Below, one piece after another: positions 1 to 8,690 of a stretch of 64,000 nucleotides of DNA; positions within the stretch are counted from its first letter, which is position 1; every line of letters begins with the position of its first letter. The notes under the pieces are model-generated. The model worked only from the letters and a program-made list of their open reading frames with translations. It made no database searches and was not told the origin of the DNA. Origin of the DNA: Chloroflexi bacterium 54-19 (GTDB lineage Bacteria > Chloroflexota > Chloroflexia > Chloroheliales > Chloroheliaceae); NCBI GenBank assembly GCA_001898225.1, contig MKTJ01000014.1, positions 39,619-103,618 of the forward strand, given 5' to 3'. Both the position numbers and the translations under genes were made by a program.

Positions 1-1102
1 AGAAGAGCTTGATCCCGTAATCGTAATAGTTCTTTTTGATTATGTTCCAGAGATAGGTACGAGCCTCAGGGTTGGTAGCGTCGAAAATGGCATTTTGTCC
101 CAGGAATTGGAATTGAGTACGAACCCCACGGTCTGAGCGCAGAAGATACCCCTTCTCAAGCATTTCGACGTAATTATCAGATTCAGTTTGTACTGTCGGC
201 CATATGGATACCATTAGCTCAATGCCCATCTCCTTTAATTCTTCTACCATAGATTTTGGGTCAGGCCAGTATTGGGGATCGAATTTCCAGTCTCCCTGGT
301 TTGTCCAATGGAAGAAATCTGCGACTATCACCGAAATAGGTAAGTTTCTTCTCTTGTATTCTCTTGCGACCTCAAGAAGTTCATCCTGGCTCCTGTAACG
401 AAGCTTACTTTGCCAGAAGCCCATTGCGTATTCCGGCATCATAGGAACTTTGCCCGTGGACGAAGCGTAGGCTTCTTCGATTTCGGCAGGTGTATCTCCC
501 GCAGTTATCCAGTAATCCAACTGTTTAGTGGAGGTTGCACTCCATTCTGTGATATTCAGGTTGAAATTTACACGCCCAATTGCAGGATTATGCCACAAAA
601 AGCCGTAACCCAGATTTGACAGGACAAACGGAACGCTCACCTGAGAATTCCTGTGGGTCAAATCCAATTGACACCCTTTCAGGTTAAAAAAGCTTTGCTG
701 GTACTGCCCCATTCCATACAGCTTCTCAATAGGATCAGATTCTAACCTGAGGGTCAGGTCAAAGTCGCTACTGCCGGGATGGGCAATAAGTTCACGGCCA
801 CCGTATTTTAGCTGGTAAGTGTGTTCGCTCTCACGTAACAGGATTTCACCTTTTTGGTTAAAAATTGTTATGCGGCCATTCCTGGTAATTTCCGCTTTGA
901 TCTTCCCATTCGTGATGGTCGCATTATCCTGGTTGATTTTGATTTCTGCTTCAGACGGGTCCGCCGGTAGCAAGGCCCAGGCCTCATCTGTTATAGGGGC
1001 GTATGAAGCACGTACACGCAAGGAATTCGTTCCCCAGGGTTCAATCCAGACTTGCTCATGGTCGTATTCCCTAATCAGGCGAGATTTAACTGAACGAAAC
1101 AT
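1..1102 (-). CDS. GH31 family alpha-glycosidase (alpha-glucosidase/alpha-xylosidase), partial, C-terminus outside window
   Basis: The minus strand is open from an ATG at 1102 to the window edge, giving 367 codons of an unfinished protein. The N-terminal part reads like the beta-sandwich of GH31 enzymes. It is followed by the start of the catalytic barrel, with segments such as DYWITAGDTPAEI, MPEYAMGFWQSKLRYRSQ and VIVADFFHWTNQGDWKFD, all typical of GH31 alpha-xylosidases and alpha-glucosidases. The catalytic nucleophile region lies beyond the window. A GGAGG ribosome binding site sits 8 bases before the ATG. The gene is the last visible member of a minus-strand set with GH38 and GH2 enzymes, which suggests removal of terminal alpha-linked sugars from a mixed glycan. 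Substrate (glucose or xylose) cannot be decided here. Confidence 0.85.
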   Translation of the reverse strand, partial: MFRSVKSRLIREYDHEQVWIEPWGTNSLRVRASYAPITDEAWALLPADPSEAEIKINQDNATITNGKIKAEITRNGRITIFNQKGEILLRESEHTYQLKYGGRELIAHPGSSDFDLTLRLESDPIEKLYGMGQYQQSFFNLKGCQLDLTHRNSQVSVPFVLSNLGYGFLWHNPAIGRVNFNLNITEWSATSTKQLDYWITAGDTPAEIEEAYASSTGKVPMMPEYAMGFWQSKLRYRSQDELLEVAREYKRRNLPISVIVADFFHWTNQGDWKFDPQYWPDPKSMVEELKEMGIELMVSIWPTVQTESDNYVEMLEKGYLLRSDRGVRTQFQFLGQNAIFDATNPEARTYLWNIIKKNYYDYGIKLF

Positions 1103-1561
1103 AATTGGGGCCTCCACTCCTTCAGGATGATTAAAACATTAGATGTTGGGTAAATATACTACAATTGTGCTTGTAACCAGGTTTCTACACCAAAGAAATT
1201 TTTTAGTAACATAATTTTACACTATTGAAAAACCTGAATTATTGAGGTTCTACCGCTTTTGTTAACCAATTAAGATTAATTCCAAAATCTTATTCTTATC
1301 TTTGCAATAAATAAACCCTGTCTGCAATGGCCCAGCTTATTACTATTTAAGACTTACCCTTATTCAATGCTATCCTAGACCGATGGTGTAGTGATAATTC
1401 CTTCGTTTGGCCAGGCAGTTCCGGAAAATTCTGTTAGGAATCGGCCATCCAATTTTAATAGCAAATTCCAGCAATTAATTTCCCAGGAAAACCTATGCTC
1501 CTCATAGTAGACTCGGTGCAAGGGTTTCAGGAGGCCTGATTGCTCGGCAGTTAAAGCTAAA

Positions 1562-1592
1562 CCGGGCCGGATAAACTTCTCATCCGGCCCGG
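1562..1592 (-). terminator. GC-rich hairpin in the GH2-GH31 gap, possible terminator
   Basis: A perfect 11-bp stem (1562-1572 with 1582-1592, arms CCGGGCCGGAT and ATCCGGCCCGG) has a 9-base loop. Read on the minus strand it is followed by a T-rich stretch, as expected for a terminator after the GH2 gene. The remainder of the 586-bp gap at 1103-1688 is AT-rich and shows no convincing gene. GH31 may therefore have its own promoter there. Confidence 0.5.
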
Positions 1593-1688
1593 CACGATGG
1601 GAAACATTTTGGATTAAATTTCCCCTGTTTAGCTTTCGGTAAGGGCCAGGCAGTTACCTATTGCCCACCTGAGGCCCCGGTAGATTAG

Positions 1689-3455
1689 TTATTTCTTGTT
1701 AATCCTGTTAATTTTCTCCATTTCGATTTTCGGTTCCCGCCGGATTGTAAGCAGGCCGTTCACCTCTTGCTGTATGTCAGTCAACTGGGTATAGCAATAG
1801 CCGCTTACGTAGTCCAGGTTCTTGATAGCTTGCGTAATACTCTCGTAGCGTTTAAGGAACTCTTCCTCGTTTGATACCTGGTTACCATAGCCCCAACCAT
1901 CTTCGTTTTTGAACGCAATACCGCCATACTCACTGATGATAACAGGTTGGCCTTTATACGCGTACCCTTCTGCAAATGGAAAGCGGTGCGTATCGTGTGT
2001 AATATCGTTGCTGAGAAGCTTGTCCTTATCCCGGTAACGCGCTTCTAATACGGAACCACGCTCCTCATAATCATGCAGAGTAATAATATCCGAGACGGTA
2101 TGCTCCCAGCCGTCATTGACAATTACCGGTCTCATCTGGTCATAAGATTTGGTCCAATAATAAATCGCTTCGGTATACGCCTGTATCTTCGGTTCTCTTG
2201 GGATGTTCTCGATGCCCCAGGATTCGTTAAAGGCGACCCACGTTACGATGCTTGGATGATTGTAATTCTGCTGCACAACTTCCATCCATTCTTTCGTGAA
2301 ACGCTGCACCGCCTCGTCATTAAACCCATAAGCATTTGCCATTTCCGACCAGACGAGCAGGCCCTTGCGGTCCGCCCAGTACAAATACCTGGGGTCTTCT
2401 ACCTTCTGGTGCTTGCGAACGCCGTTGAAACCAAGCGCCAGCGTTTTATCAATATCTTCAATAATGGCTTCCTCGGAGGGAGGTGTCAGGTGGGTATCTT
2501 CCCAATAGCCTTGATCCAGCAGAAGCCGTTGATAAATGGTCCAGGTGTTGAGCAAAATGTTGCTGCCTTTAATGGCAACGCGCCGCATACCGAAATAAGT
2601 GTAGACTGTATCGACCGGCTGGCCATCTTTCTTTAAAATAACCTCGGCATCGTACAAATTCGGGGTATCAGGATGCCAGGTATAGACCTTCCATTCGGCA
2701 GCATCGTTCAAGACGCTTAAATCTACCTTCAAAGACGCCCGGTCTACTGTCGTTTCTGTTGACCGTATTAACGTTCCTTTAAAGCGAATAATCGTCTGAA
2801 GAGTCAACCCTTCAAAGGAACGAACCGTGTTAGCCAGCTCATAATCGAACGTAACGGCACTGTCTTCCAGTCTTGGCGTAATTTTAGCGCGTTTCACATG
2901 GAGCGCATCGACATATTCCAACCATACAGATTGCCAGATCCCTGTCGTCTGCACATACCAGCACCCGAAATTTTTATCAATCCAACGTTGCTTGCCGCGA
3001 GGCTGCGCTGTACTGTTGCTATCTTCGACCCTGACCGTGATCCGGTTATCGCCACCAGGTTCTAAAGCATCGGTAATATCAAACGAGAAAGCGGCATACC
3101 CTCCTTCGTGCAAGCCGATGTATATACCATTCACCCAGACCTTTGCCAGATAATCGACGGCCTGAAAATGGAGAATAACCCGCTTATTTTCCGGTTGGGT
3201 TGGGATGGCTACGTGACGCTCATACCAGACGCATGGGTGAAATGTAGTTTCTCCGATGCCACTTGCCTTTGTCTCATACGTGAAAGGAACCTGGATTGTC
3301 GTTCTAGCTCCTTCGAGCGTGTTGAACCACTTCTTCCGCTCACCTTCAAACCCATCATCAAAGCGAAAATCCCACTCCCCATTCAACAATTGCCACTCGT
3401 CGCGTACCAATTGCGGTCGAGGGTAATCTTTAATATATTTGTGCGAATCGGTCAT
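1689..3455 (-). CDS. GH2 family glycoside hydrolase (beta-galactosidase/beta-mannosidase-like)
   Basis: A 588-residue protein with the GH2 plan: sugar-binding jelly-roll (about 15-190, with DYLAKVWVNG and YAAFSFDIT), immunoglobulin-like domain (about 190-290), and TIM barrel (about 295-588). The acid/base glutamate is E411 in FNESWG and the nucleophile is E509 in ISEYGG. It is shorter than LacZ (about 1000 residues) and resembles the compact GH2 enzymes that usually accompany glycan-degrading loci. No signal peptide is seen, so it should act in the cytoplasm on imported oligosaccharide. It lies 66 bp after GH38 on the same strand, so the two are probably cotranscribed. The beta-linked sugar it removes cannot be told from sequence alone. 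Confidence 0.9.
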   Translation of the reverse strand: MTDSHKYIKDYPRPQLVRDEWQLLNGEWDFRFDDGFEGERKKWFNTLEGARTTIQVPFTYETKASGIGETTFHPCVWYERHVAIPTQPENKRVILHFQAVDYLAKVWVNGIYIGLHEGGYAAFSFDITDALEPGGDNRITVRVEDSNSTAQPRGKQRWIDKNFGCWYVQTTGIWQSVWLEYVDALHVKRAKITPRLEDSAVTFDYELANTVRSFEGLTLQTIIRFKGTLIRSTETTVDRASLKVDLSVLNDAAEWKVYTWHPDTPNLYDAEVILKKDGQPVDTVYTYFGMRRVAIKGSNILLNTWTIYQRLLLDQGYWEDTHLTPPSEEAIIEDIDKTLALGFNGVRKHQKVEDPRYLYWADRKGLLVWSEMANAYGFNDEAVQRFTKEWMEVVQQNYNHPSIVTWVAFNESWGIENIPREPKIQAYTEAIYYWTKSYDQMRPVIVNDGWEHTVSDIITLHDYEERGSVLEARYRDKDKLLSNDITHDTHRFPFAEGYAYKGQPVIISEYGGIAFKNEDGWGYGNQVSNEEEFLKRYESITQAIKNLDYVSGYCYTQLTDIQQEVNGLLTIRREPKIEMEKINRINKK

Positions 3456-3521
3456 AGCTTACAATCTCCAGGATAAATATAATTACTAAACAGGTAAAAA
3501 AGTACCCAAAACATTAATTTA

Positions 3522-6500
3522 TTAGAAAAAGACCTTCAATGTTTTGATTTCAAATGCCCGGAAATCGAGCGAAATTACCGAACCGTCCAGGGCGATTTCC
3601 TGTAGTTCTTCTTCCAGCATATTGGTCAGCGCCACCCGGTAAGGAAGTTTAACGAAGCGAACTTTTACCCTCTTTACAGCGGAACGCTCCGCTTCGTAAA
3701 GGCGCAAAACGTACGCCTGTCCTTCTTCGGCCGGTTTCACTGTCTCAAGAATAATATTGGAAGCATCTACTGTCACCAGCGACCCGATATCTTCCGTGGA
3801 ACGGCCAGGTACGGCGATTACACCCACATTCAACTCGTAAGCGGGCCGAATGACCGTCTCCGTTCCAAACCCACCTTCGTGAGGAAGAAGCGCATATACG
3901 ACTTCGTGAATTCCTTCGTCGCCGCGAGGGTCCGGGTGCGTTCCCCCTTTGTGAAGGGTGAGCCGCATATCCGAGCTCTCTACGGAAATGCCGTATTTGC
4001 AATCATTGAGTAGCGCGACGCCGAACCGGTTCTCCGACAAATCTGTCCACTTGTGGTTACAAACCTCGAACATCCCCTGGTCATAAGAGGTATTGGTATG
4101 GGTTGGCCGTTCCACGTACCCGAATTGGACTTCATGGCGGGCCTGCGGCGCCAGGATATCGACATCGAAACCGACTTTGAGAAGTTGGTGTTTCTCTTTC
4201 CAGTCGATGACCGTCTCAAAATCCACCTGCGGCGTATCGCTGTGAAATACAATATCCTGTTTCAAAGATGATGCTTTCCCGAGCCGGTATACGCTGCGAA
4301 TTCGCAATTGCAATGGACCGGTCGCGACAAGCTCCTGGCTTTCGAGCGATGTTTGAAGCTGCAACTTGGTGGCCTGGTCCCGGTCGATGTCCCAATTGTC
4401 CCAGGAGGCCGGCACATCTTCACCGAGCAGGAACGCGTTAAGGGGATAGCCGTTTCCGCGAAGTTCGCGCCCTGTCCCATTATCAATAAAAGAGGCAATA
4501 TAACCATTGTTATCGAAAGTTACCAGAGCGAACGGCGTCTTCACCTGCCTATCAAGATAAGAGAATGGGGATGCAGTTATTTCTTCTGCATTCTGGGCAA
4601 CCTCAATCACTGCGGTCCCCAATGCCGGGACAGTCACGCCCCCGACCAGCAGTTTCTTCTTGCCAAACACATCTTCAATCCGTTGGCCCCGTAACGGATC
4701 TGCCACCTGGACGCTTGAGTCCTTAAAGTCGAGCGCAATCGTTCCTTTTCGGTCCCATCCCAGGGTATTGAGGACGGTGATACGTTGCGGGGCAGGCGTT
4801 ACGGTCGTCGCCAGCAAATCCTCTGTCATCCGTCCCGCCTCACTAATAATGGAACCGACCTCACGAATAGCGCGGTCATGCACTTCCGGAATCGAAGTGC
4901 CTGGCAGAATATCGTGGAACTGATTTATGAGCAGTAATTCATATAATTCGGTCGTGCGAACCGAGGGTTTATCCGCACCACTAATCCAGCGCAACACTTC
5001 GGCGAGTTCAAGGTTGTGAAGCGCAATTTCGGCCTTGCGGTTGTTGCGTTTAATCTGATGCATCTGGGTCAGCGTTCCCCGGTGCCCTTCAAGATAAAGC
5101 TCACCAGTGTGGACCGGCGGATTTACGGCCGTCTCCTCTAACTCCCGCATAAATTTGCTGACAGTTGTATGTTCGGAACGAGGCACGCCTTCCGTATCCT
5201 GGATTCGCCGCGCCATCTCCAGCATTTCGTACTGCGGACCGCCACCTCCGTCGCCAAAGCCATACGATATGAGCCTGCGATCATTCACCTGCCGGTGTTG
5301 GATACCGCCATTGCCACTCCCATATATCCTGTTGATAACCGTTTCGGCATCAGGCCAGCAATGGATGGTATTGAAGTGAGTAAATACCTGCGTACCGTCC
5401 ATACCTTTCCATAGGAACGTATCATAAGGAAATAAGTTGGTATCGTTCCAACTCAGCTTGGTTGTCAAAAAGTAGCGGATACCGCTTCCCGCCAGAATTT
5501 GCGGAATCGCCGCACTGTAACCGAATGTATCCGGCAGCCAGAAGGTATCCGACTTATAACCGAAATGGTTAAGCGTGTAGCGCTGGCCCTTGAGAAACTG
5601 GCGCACCAGGGACTCGCCACTGACAAGATTGCAATCGACTTCAACCCATACACCCCCATTCGGCTCCCAGCGGCCTTCAGCCACCCGCTGCTTGATTCCT
5701 TCGAAAATGCTCGGGTAATACCGCCGCATCAACTCCGCATGAAAAGCCGAACTTTGCACGAACGTGTATTCTGGATATTGCTCCATTAGGCTCAGGGCAT
5801 TGGCGTACGTGCGTCCACACTTACGAATCGTCTCGTCGCGGGTCCACAGCCAGGCCGTATCCATATGGGAATGTCCGATGAGCCCGGCACGAGGGCCTGA
5901 TGGAGAGTTCTTCGGCTCCAGCAGCACCTTGATAGTCTGCGCTGCCGCCTCCAACCCGGGTTGCCAAACTTCTTCGGACACCTCGTCCGGGGATTGATGG
6001 AGATAGCGAAAAGCTTCAACCAGGGCATTAATAATTTTCCCTTTACGAAAATCGTCTACCGCTTCGGAACGAACGATTTGATTTAGAGTACGCAGATTGA
6101 AGACAAAGTCCTGCACATATTCCCTGCAAAGTACGACATTGATGGATTGGAACACCCGCTTGTAGCGAATTGGACTTCCATCACCTGTTTCGTACAACTG
6201 GTAGGGTTGTGTACCGACGCAAGGATGGCCGGCGTAGCTTTCGAAGGCGAGTTCGTATTGCTCCCCAGAACGAGCTTCTGTGGCAAGCAGCATAGTACGG
6301 TGATAGCTACGAATTGGGTCGTCAAAAATACCTCTAGGCTGTCCGTTGACCCAGAAGAGTGTTTCCACGCCGTCTGTCTTTGCCTGAATGAACAGTTTAC
6401 AGCCATTAAGATGCTCAGGAACTTCATATGCGCCTTTGAACCAGGCTGACCCCCATGGTTGCCCCCAGATAAGACCCTGCCCAGCCGAAAGCCAGTCAAC

Positions 6501-6647
6501 TCCTTCTCCAGGCACGCTGTAGAGGTGTTCCAGGGTTTCAAAAAAGCAAACCCTTACTTCATCCACCTTTTCAAAGATCAGGGTTTCGTAGACTTCTTCC
6601 AGTTTTCTAAGTTTGTCCAGCGTTTTTTGTAAATGATTTCTATGCAT
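3522..6647 (-). CDS. GH38 class II alpha-mannosidase
   Basis: About 1040 residues, the normal size for bacterial GH38 alpha-mannosidases. The zinc-binding H-x-D is in GHSHMDTAWLW (around residues 259-269). The catalytic nucleophile aspartate is in FWLPDTFGYS (around residue 374). The N-terminal 240 residues form the accessory domain seen in family members and the C-terminal 450 residues the beta-sandwich domains. The family hydrolyses alpha-mannosides with retention and uses one Zn2+. The first ATG is at 6647, with a TTG immediately before it at 6650. An AAAGGAG site lies 10 bases before the TTG and 13 before the ATG, so the TTG may be the true start. This is the first gene of the GH38-GH2-GH31 set, which points to use of mannose-containing glycans. 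Confidence 0.93.
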   Translation of the reverse strand: MHRNHLQKTLDKLRKLEEVYETLIFEKVDEVRVCFFETLEHLYSVPGEGVDWLSAGQGLIWGQPWGSAWFKGAYEVPEHLNGCKLFIQAKTDGVETLFWVNGQPRGIFDDPIRSYHRTMLLATEARSGEQYELAFESYAGHPCVGTQPYQLYETGDGSPIRYKRVFQSINVVLCREYVQDFVFNLRTLNQIVRSEAVDDFRKGKIINALVEAFRYLHQSPDEVSEEVWQPGLEAAAQTIKVLLEPKNSPSGPRAGLIGHSHMDTAWLWTRDETIRKCGRTYANALSLMEQYPEYTFVQSSAFHAELMRRYYPSIFEGIKQRVAEGRWEPNGGVWVEVDCNLVSGESLVRQFLKGQRYTLNHFGYKSDTFWLPDTFGYSAAIPQILAGSGIRYFLTTKLSWNDTNLFPYDTFLWKGMDGTQVFTHFNTIHCWPDAETVINRIYGSGNGGIQHRQVNDRRLISYGFGDGGGGPQYEMLEMARRIQDTEGVPRSEHTTVSKFMRELEETAVNPPVHTGELYLEGHRGTLTQMHQIKRNNRKAEIALHNLELAEVLRWISGADKPSVRTTELYELLLINQFHDILPGTSIPEVHDRAIREVGSIISEAGRMTEDLLATTVTPAPQRITVLNTLGWDRKGTIALDFKDSSVQVADPLRGQRIEDVFGKKKLLVGGVTVPALGTAVIEVAQNAEEITASPFSYLDRQVKTPFALVTFDNNGYIASFIDNGTGRELRGNGYPLNAFLLGEDVPASWDNWDIDRDQATKLQLQTSLESQELVATGPLQLRIRSVYRLGKASSLKQDIVFHSDTPQVDFETVIDWKEKHQLLKVGFDVDILAPQARHEVQFGYVERPTHTNTSYDQGMFEVCNHKWTDLSENRFGVALLNDCKYGISVESSDMRLTLHKGGTHPDPRGDEGIHEVVYALLPHEGGFGTETVIRPAYELNVGVIAVPGRSTEDIGSLVTVDASNIILETVKPAEEGQAYVLRLYEAERSAVKRVKVRFVKLPYRVALTNMLEEELQEIALDGSVISLDFRAFEIKTLKVFF

Positions 6648-6901
6648 CAATTTCGTAAGGCTCCTTTGAGATTTTCATTCAAAAAAGGATAAATGCGGTA
6701 TTTATTAGTTTTCTAACCAACTTTCAGCCTTCTGTACTTAAACACCTTCTGGCAGACCCGCAAGCATTATTCCCAGGCCCAGACCGGCCGTTAAAAAACT
6801 AAAGCGATCATTTTCGGGTTTCCCCGTTCCCTATTTACTGCTTACTTGTTTGTTTGCTAAACTTCACCTGTTCAGGTTAGGCCACAACTCTATCACTACC
6901 T

Positions 6902-7507
6902 TTAAGCTTCTTCCGGTTCGCCTTGCCTCTCAGCCGCCTTCCCGGAATTATCCCCGGAAAAAACTTCTCCCGACTTCTCACGCAAAGCTGCTACCCGGCT
7001 TTTAAGGGAAGCAATACGGTCCGCATTTTCCGGATTTCTCGCCAATCTTTCCAGGTGAGCCTCGGTCGGCTTAGAAAAGCTTACCAGCAAATTTTCCAAA
7101 ATGCGGGAGACGAAGTTATCTATAAACTGTTCTTTATTAAGGATTGGAGTATAGACAAAGGCAGTATCCACTTTACGCGCCCGCAGAAGGTGTTTGCGGG
7201 CCAGCCGGGCCATGGTAGTCATGATGGTTGTGTAGGCAGTATAGCGGCTTTGCCAGAAAGCCTCATACACCTCTCGAACCGTAACCCCGGCTGAGGTACC
7301 GGTTGGCACTTTTATCCAGATATATTCCATAATATCTGCTTCGAGGTCTCCCATTACTTTGCGGACGCCTTCCCGGTCTGGGCGGAAAACCGCTATATTC
7401 GGTTCTTCTTCAAAAGAAGGTTGCCCCACAGCCAGGGCCGCCGCTTCATCCGGTTCGTCTGGTCGGGTAAAATCCTTTTTAAGCTCATTTTTTGGTTTTT
7501 TGACCAT
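6902..7507 (-). CDS. BlaI/MecI/CopY family transcriptional repressor
   Basis: A 201-residue protein with the penicillinase-repressor winged helix at about residues 48-130 (GDLEADIMEYIW, TVREVYEAFW, TAYTTIMTTMARLARKHLL, FVYTP). A C-terminal dimerisation helix follows and then a charged tail. The N-terminal extension of about 45 residues is longer than in BlaI. There is no cysteine, so it is not a CopY-type copper sensor with CxC motifs. No BlaR-type sensor protease lies next to it. It is transcribed divergently from csoR. It may regulate itself or neighbours, but the effector is unknown. The shared upstream region has short ATAGT/ACTAT half-sites (7651-7657 and 7684-7690), a weak operator candidate. 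Confidence 0.88.
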   Translation of the reverse strand: MVKKPKNELKKDFTRPDEPDEAAALAVGQPSFEEEPNIAVFRPDREGVRKVMGDLEADIMEYIWIKVPTGTSAGVTVREVYEAFWQSRYTAYTTIMTTMARLARKHLLRARKVDTAFVYTPILNKEQFIDNFVSRILENLLVSFSKPTEAHLERLARNPENADRIASLKSRVAALREKSGEVFSGDNSGKAAERQGEPEEA

Positions 7508-7746
7508 AATAAACCTGGCTCTTAAATATTAAAAAGGTCTTCCATGTTCCTGGTTCCAACCATTCCTCTAAACAAGCTGGTTCATTACCGCGCCTAATCC
7601 CAACACCGAAAGCTTGTCCAAAAGGCTCAAAATCCGGTTTGCAAGGTTTATTATAGTTGTACGTTTCTACTATCGTCAATAATACTATAAGAGATAAATT
7701 GTGGTATTTTTTCAGGATGGCTGGGATTCTTGCGACTTTTCAAAAA

Positions 7747-7791
7747 ATACCCCTTACAGGTATTGACAATACCCCTACAGGGTATTACAAT
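7747..7791 (+). promoter_or_regulatory. csoR promoter with two embedded CsoR-type operators
   Basis: A TTGACA box (7763-7768) and a TACAAT box (7786-7791) are separated by exactly 17 bp. The spacer itself (7769-7785) is the near-palindrome ATACCCCTACAGGGTAT, of the kind bound by CsoR. A second copy with one arm changed (7747-7763) ends on the first base of the -35 box. Occupation of either site would block polymerase, so copper-free CsoR should repress csoR and the genes behind it. Confidence 0.82.
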
Positions 7792-7865
7792 CAGGTTGTA
7801 ATAATTCTTAATTTTGAAAATAAAAAATGATAAACAAACTGGGTAACCAGGAGGATGGAAGTAAG

Positions 7866-8141
7866 ATGGCGTCCTACGACGATGATAAACAAAAACTATT
7901 AAACCGGTTAAAACGGATTGAAGGACAAACCAGGGGCATCCAGCGGATGGTCCAGGAAGATAAATATTGTGTTGATATTATGACCCAGATCTCCAGCATC
8001 CAGTCGGCCCTGGAGCAGGTTAGCCTGACTTTGATGGAAGACCATATGCGCCATTGTGTGGCGGAAGCGATCCAGCAGGGTAATGGTGACGAAAAAATTA
8101 CCGAAGTAGTCAATGTCCTTAAACGTTACGCCAAAGCCTGA
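7866..8141 (+). CDS. csoR: CsoR-type copper-sensing repressor (DUF156)
   Basis: The protein is 91 residues from the ATG at 7866. I chose this start because the GGAGG at 7850-7854 serves it and because the protein then begins as CsoR proteins normally do. An in-frame ATG at 7827 would add 13 residues. The three-helix DUF156 fold is recognisable (LLNRLKRIEGQTRGIQRMV). The copper ligands fit Cys in DKYCVDI plus His and Cys in EDHMRHCV. Family knowledge: the apo-repressor binds a GC-rich palindrome and Cu(I) releases it. It heads the copper island, and the operators in its own promoter indicate autoregulation. Confidence 0.92.
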   Translation: MASYDDDKQKLLNRLKRIEGQTRGIQRMVQEDKYCVDIMTQISSIQSALEQVSLTLMEDHMRHCVAEAIQQGNGDEKITEVVNVLKRYAKA

Positions 8142-8301
8142 TTAATTCCTCAGCTTAATTTAAGGACTAATTAGTCAGCCGTTTGTTGTTGATTACTACA
8201 GGCGATAGTATTTTGATTGTAGTAATTTTCAAAAACAACTCTGGTAAGTAAAAGTCAGTTTCTATATTTGAAAACAAGTTTGAAGTAATAGGAGAAATGA
8301 A

Positions 8302-8493
8302 ATGGCACAGGTTACAGACCCGGTTTGTGGAATGTTGGTGGATACAACTTCCGCCAAACACCAATCGGAATACCAGGGGCAGACTTACTACTTCTGCGCG
8401 CCGGGTTGCAAAAAAGCTTTCGATAAAGAACCCGAAAAGTACCTGGAACAGGGCAATTCGGCCACCGGTGACCACGCCGGTCACCAGCACTAA
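8302..8493 (+). CDS. Small YHS-domain metal-binding protein
   Basis: A 63-residue protein with a YHS domain: TDPVCGMLVD at the start, then YYFCAPGCKKAFDKEPEKYL. The cysteines of DPVCGM and FCAPGC and the C-terminal GDHAGHQH provide metal ligands. YHS domains often occur in or beside copper ATPases and mercury-resistance proteins and are thought to bind or hand over metal. GGAG lies about 8 bases before the ATG. It lies between csoR and copA and ends in its own hairpin. Confidence 0.88.
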   Translation: MAQVTDPVCGMLVDTTSAKHQSEYQGQTYYFCAPGCKKAFDKEPEKYLEQGNSATGDHAGHQH

Positions 8494-8498
8494 TCAGC

Positions 8499-8536
8499 AG
8501 GCCGGGCAGTTTTATTTAATGCTTCCTGCCCGGCCT
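8499..8536 (+). terminator. Hairpin terminator after the YHS gene
   Basis: A perfect 11-bp stem (8499-8509 with 8526-8536, AGGCCGGGCAG / CTGCCCGGCCT) with an AT-rich loop lies 6 bp after the stop codon. No long T-run follows, so termination may be partial and allow read-through into copA. Confidence 0.6.
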
Positions 8537-8690
8537 AGCCAAAGTAACTGTTTATGTAGTTTCGAAACGAAATTTGAAAAAGCGCCAGGTTAATCTTTAA
8601 AAATTTTGACCAAACTAATAACAGAAAGCTTGCGGAATTACCCTCTCTTTAAGCTATTAGTTTCATCTATTAAGAAAGTAAGGACGAGAA

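Noticed and set aside
6902..7507. BlaI-type protein as a CopY copper sensor
   Set aside because: It has no cysteine, so the CxC metal sites of CopY are missing.
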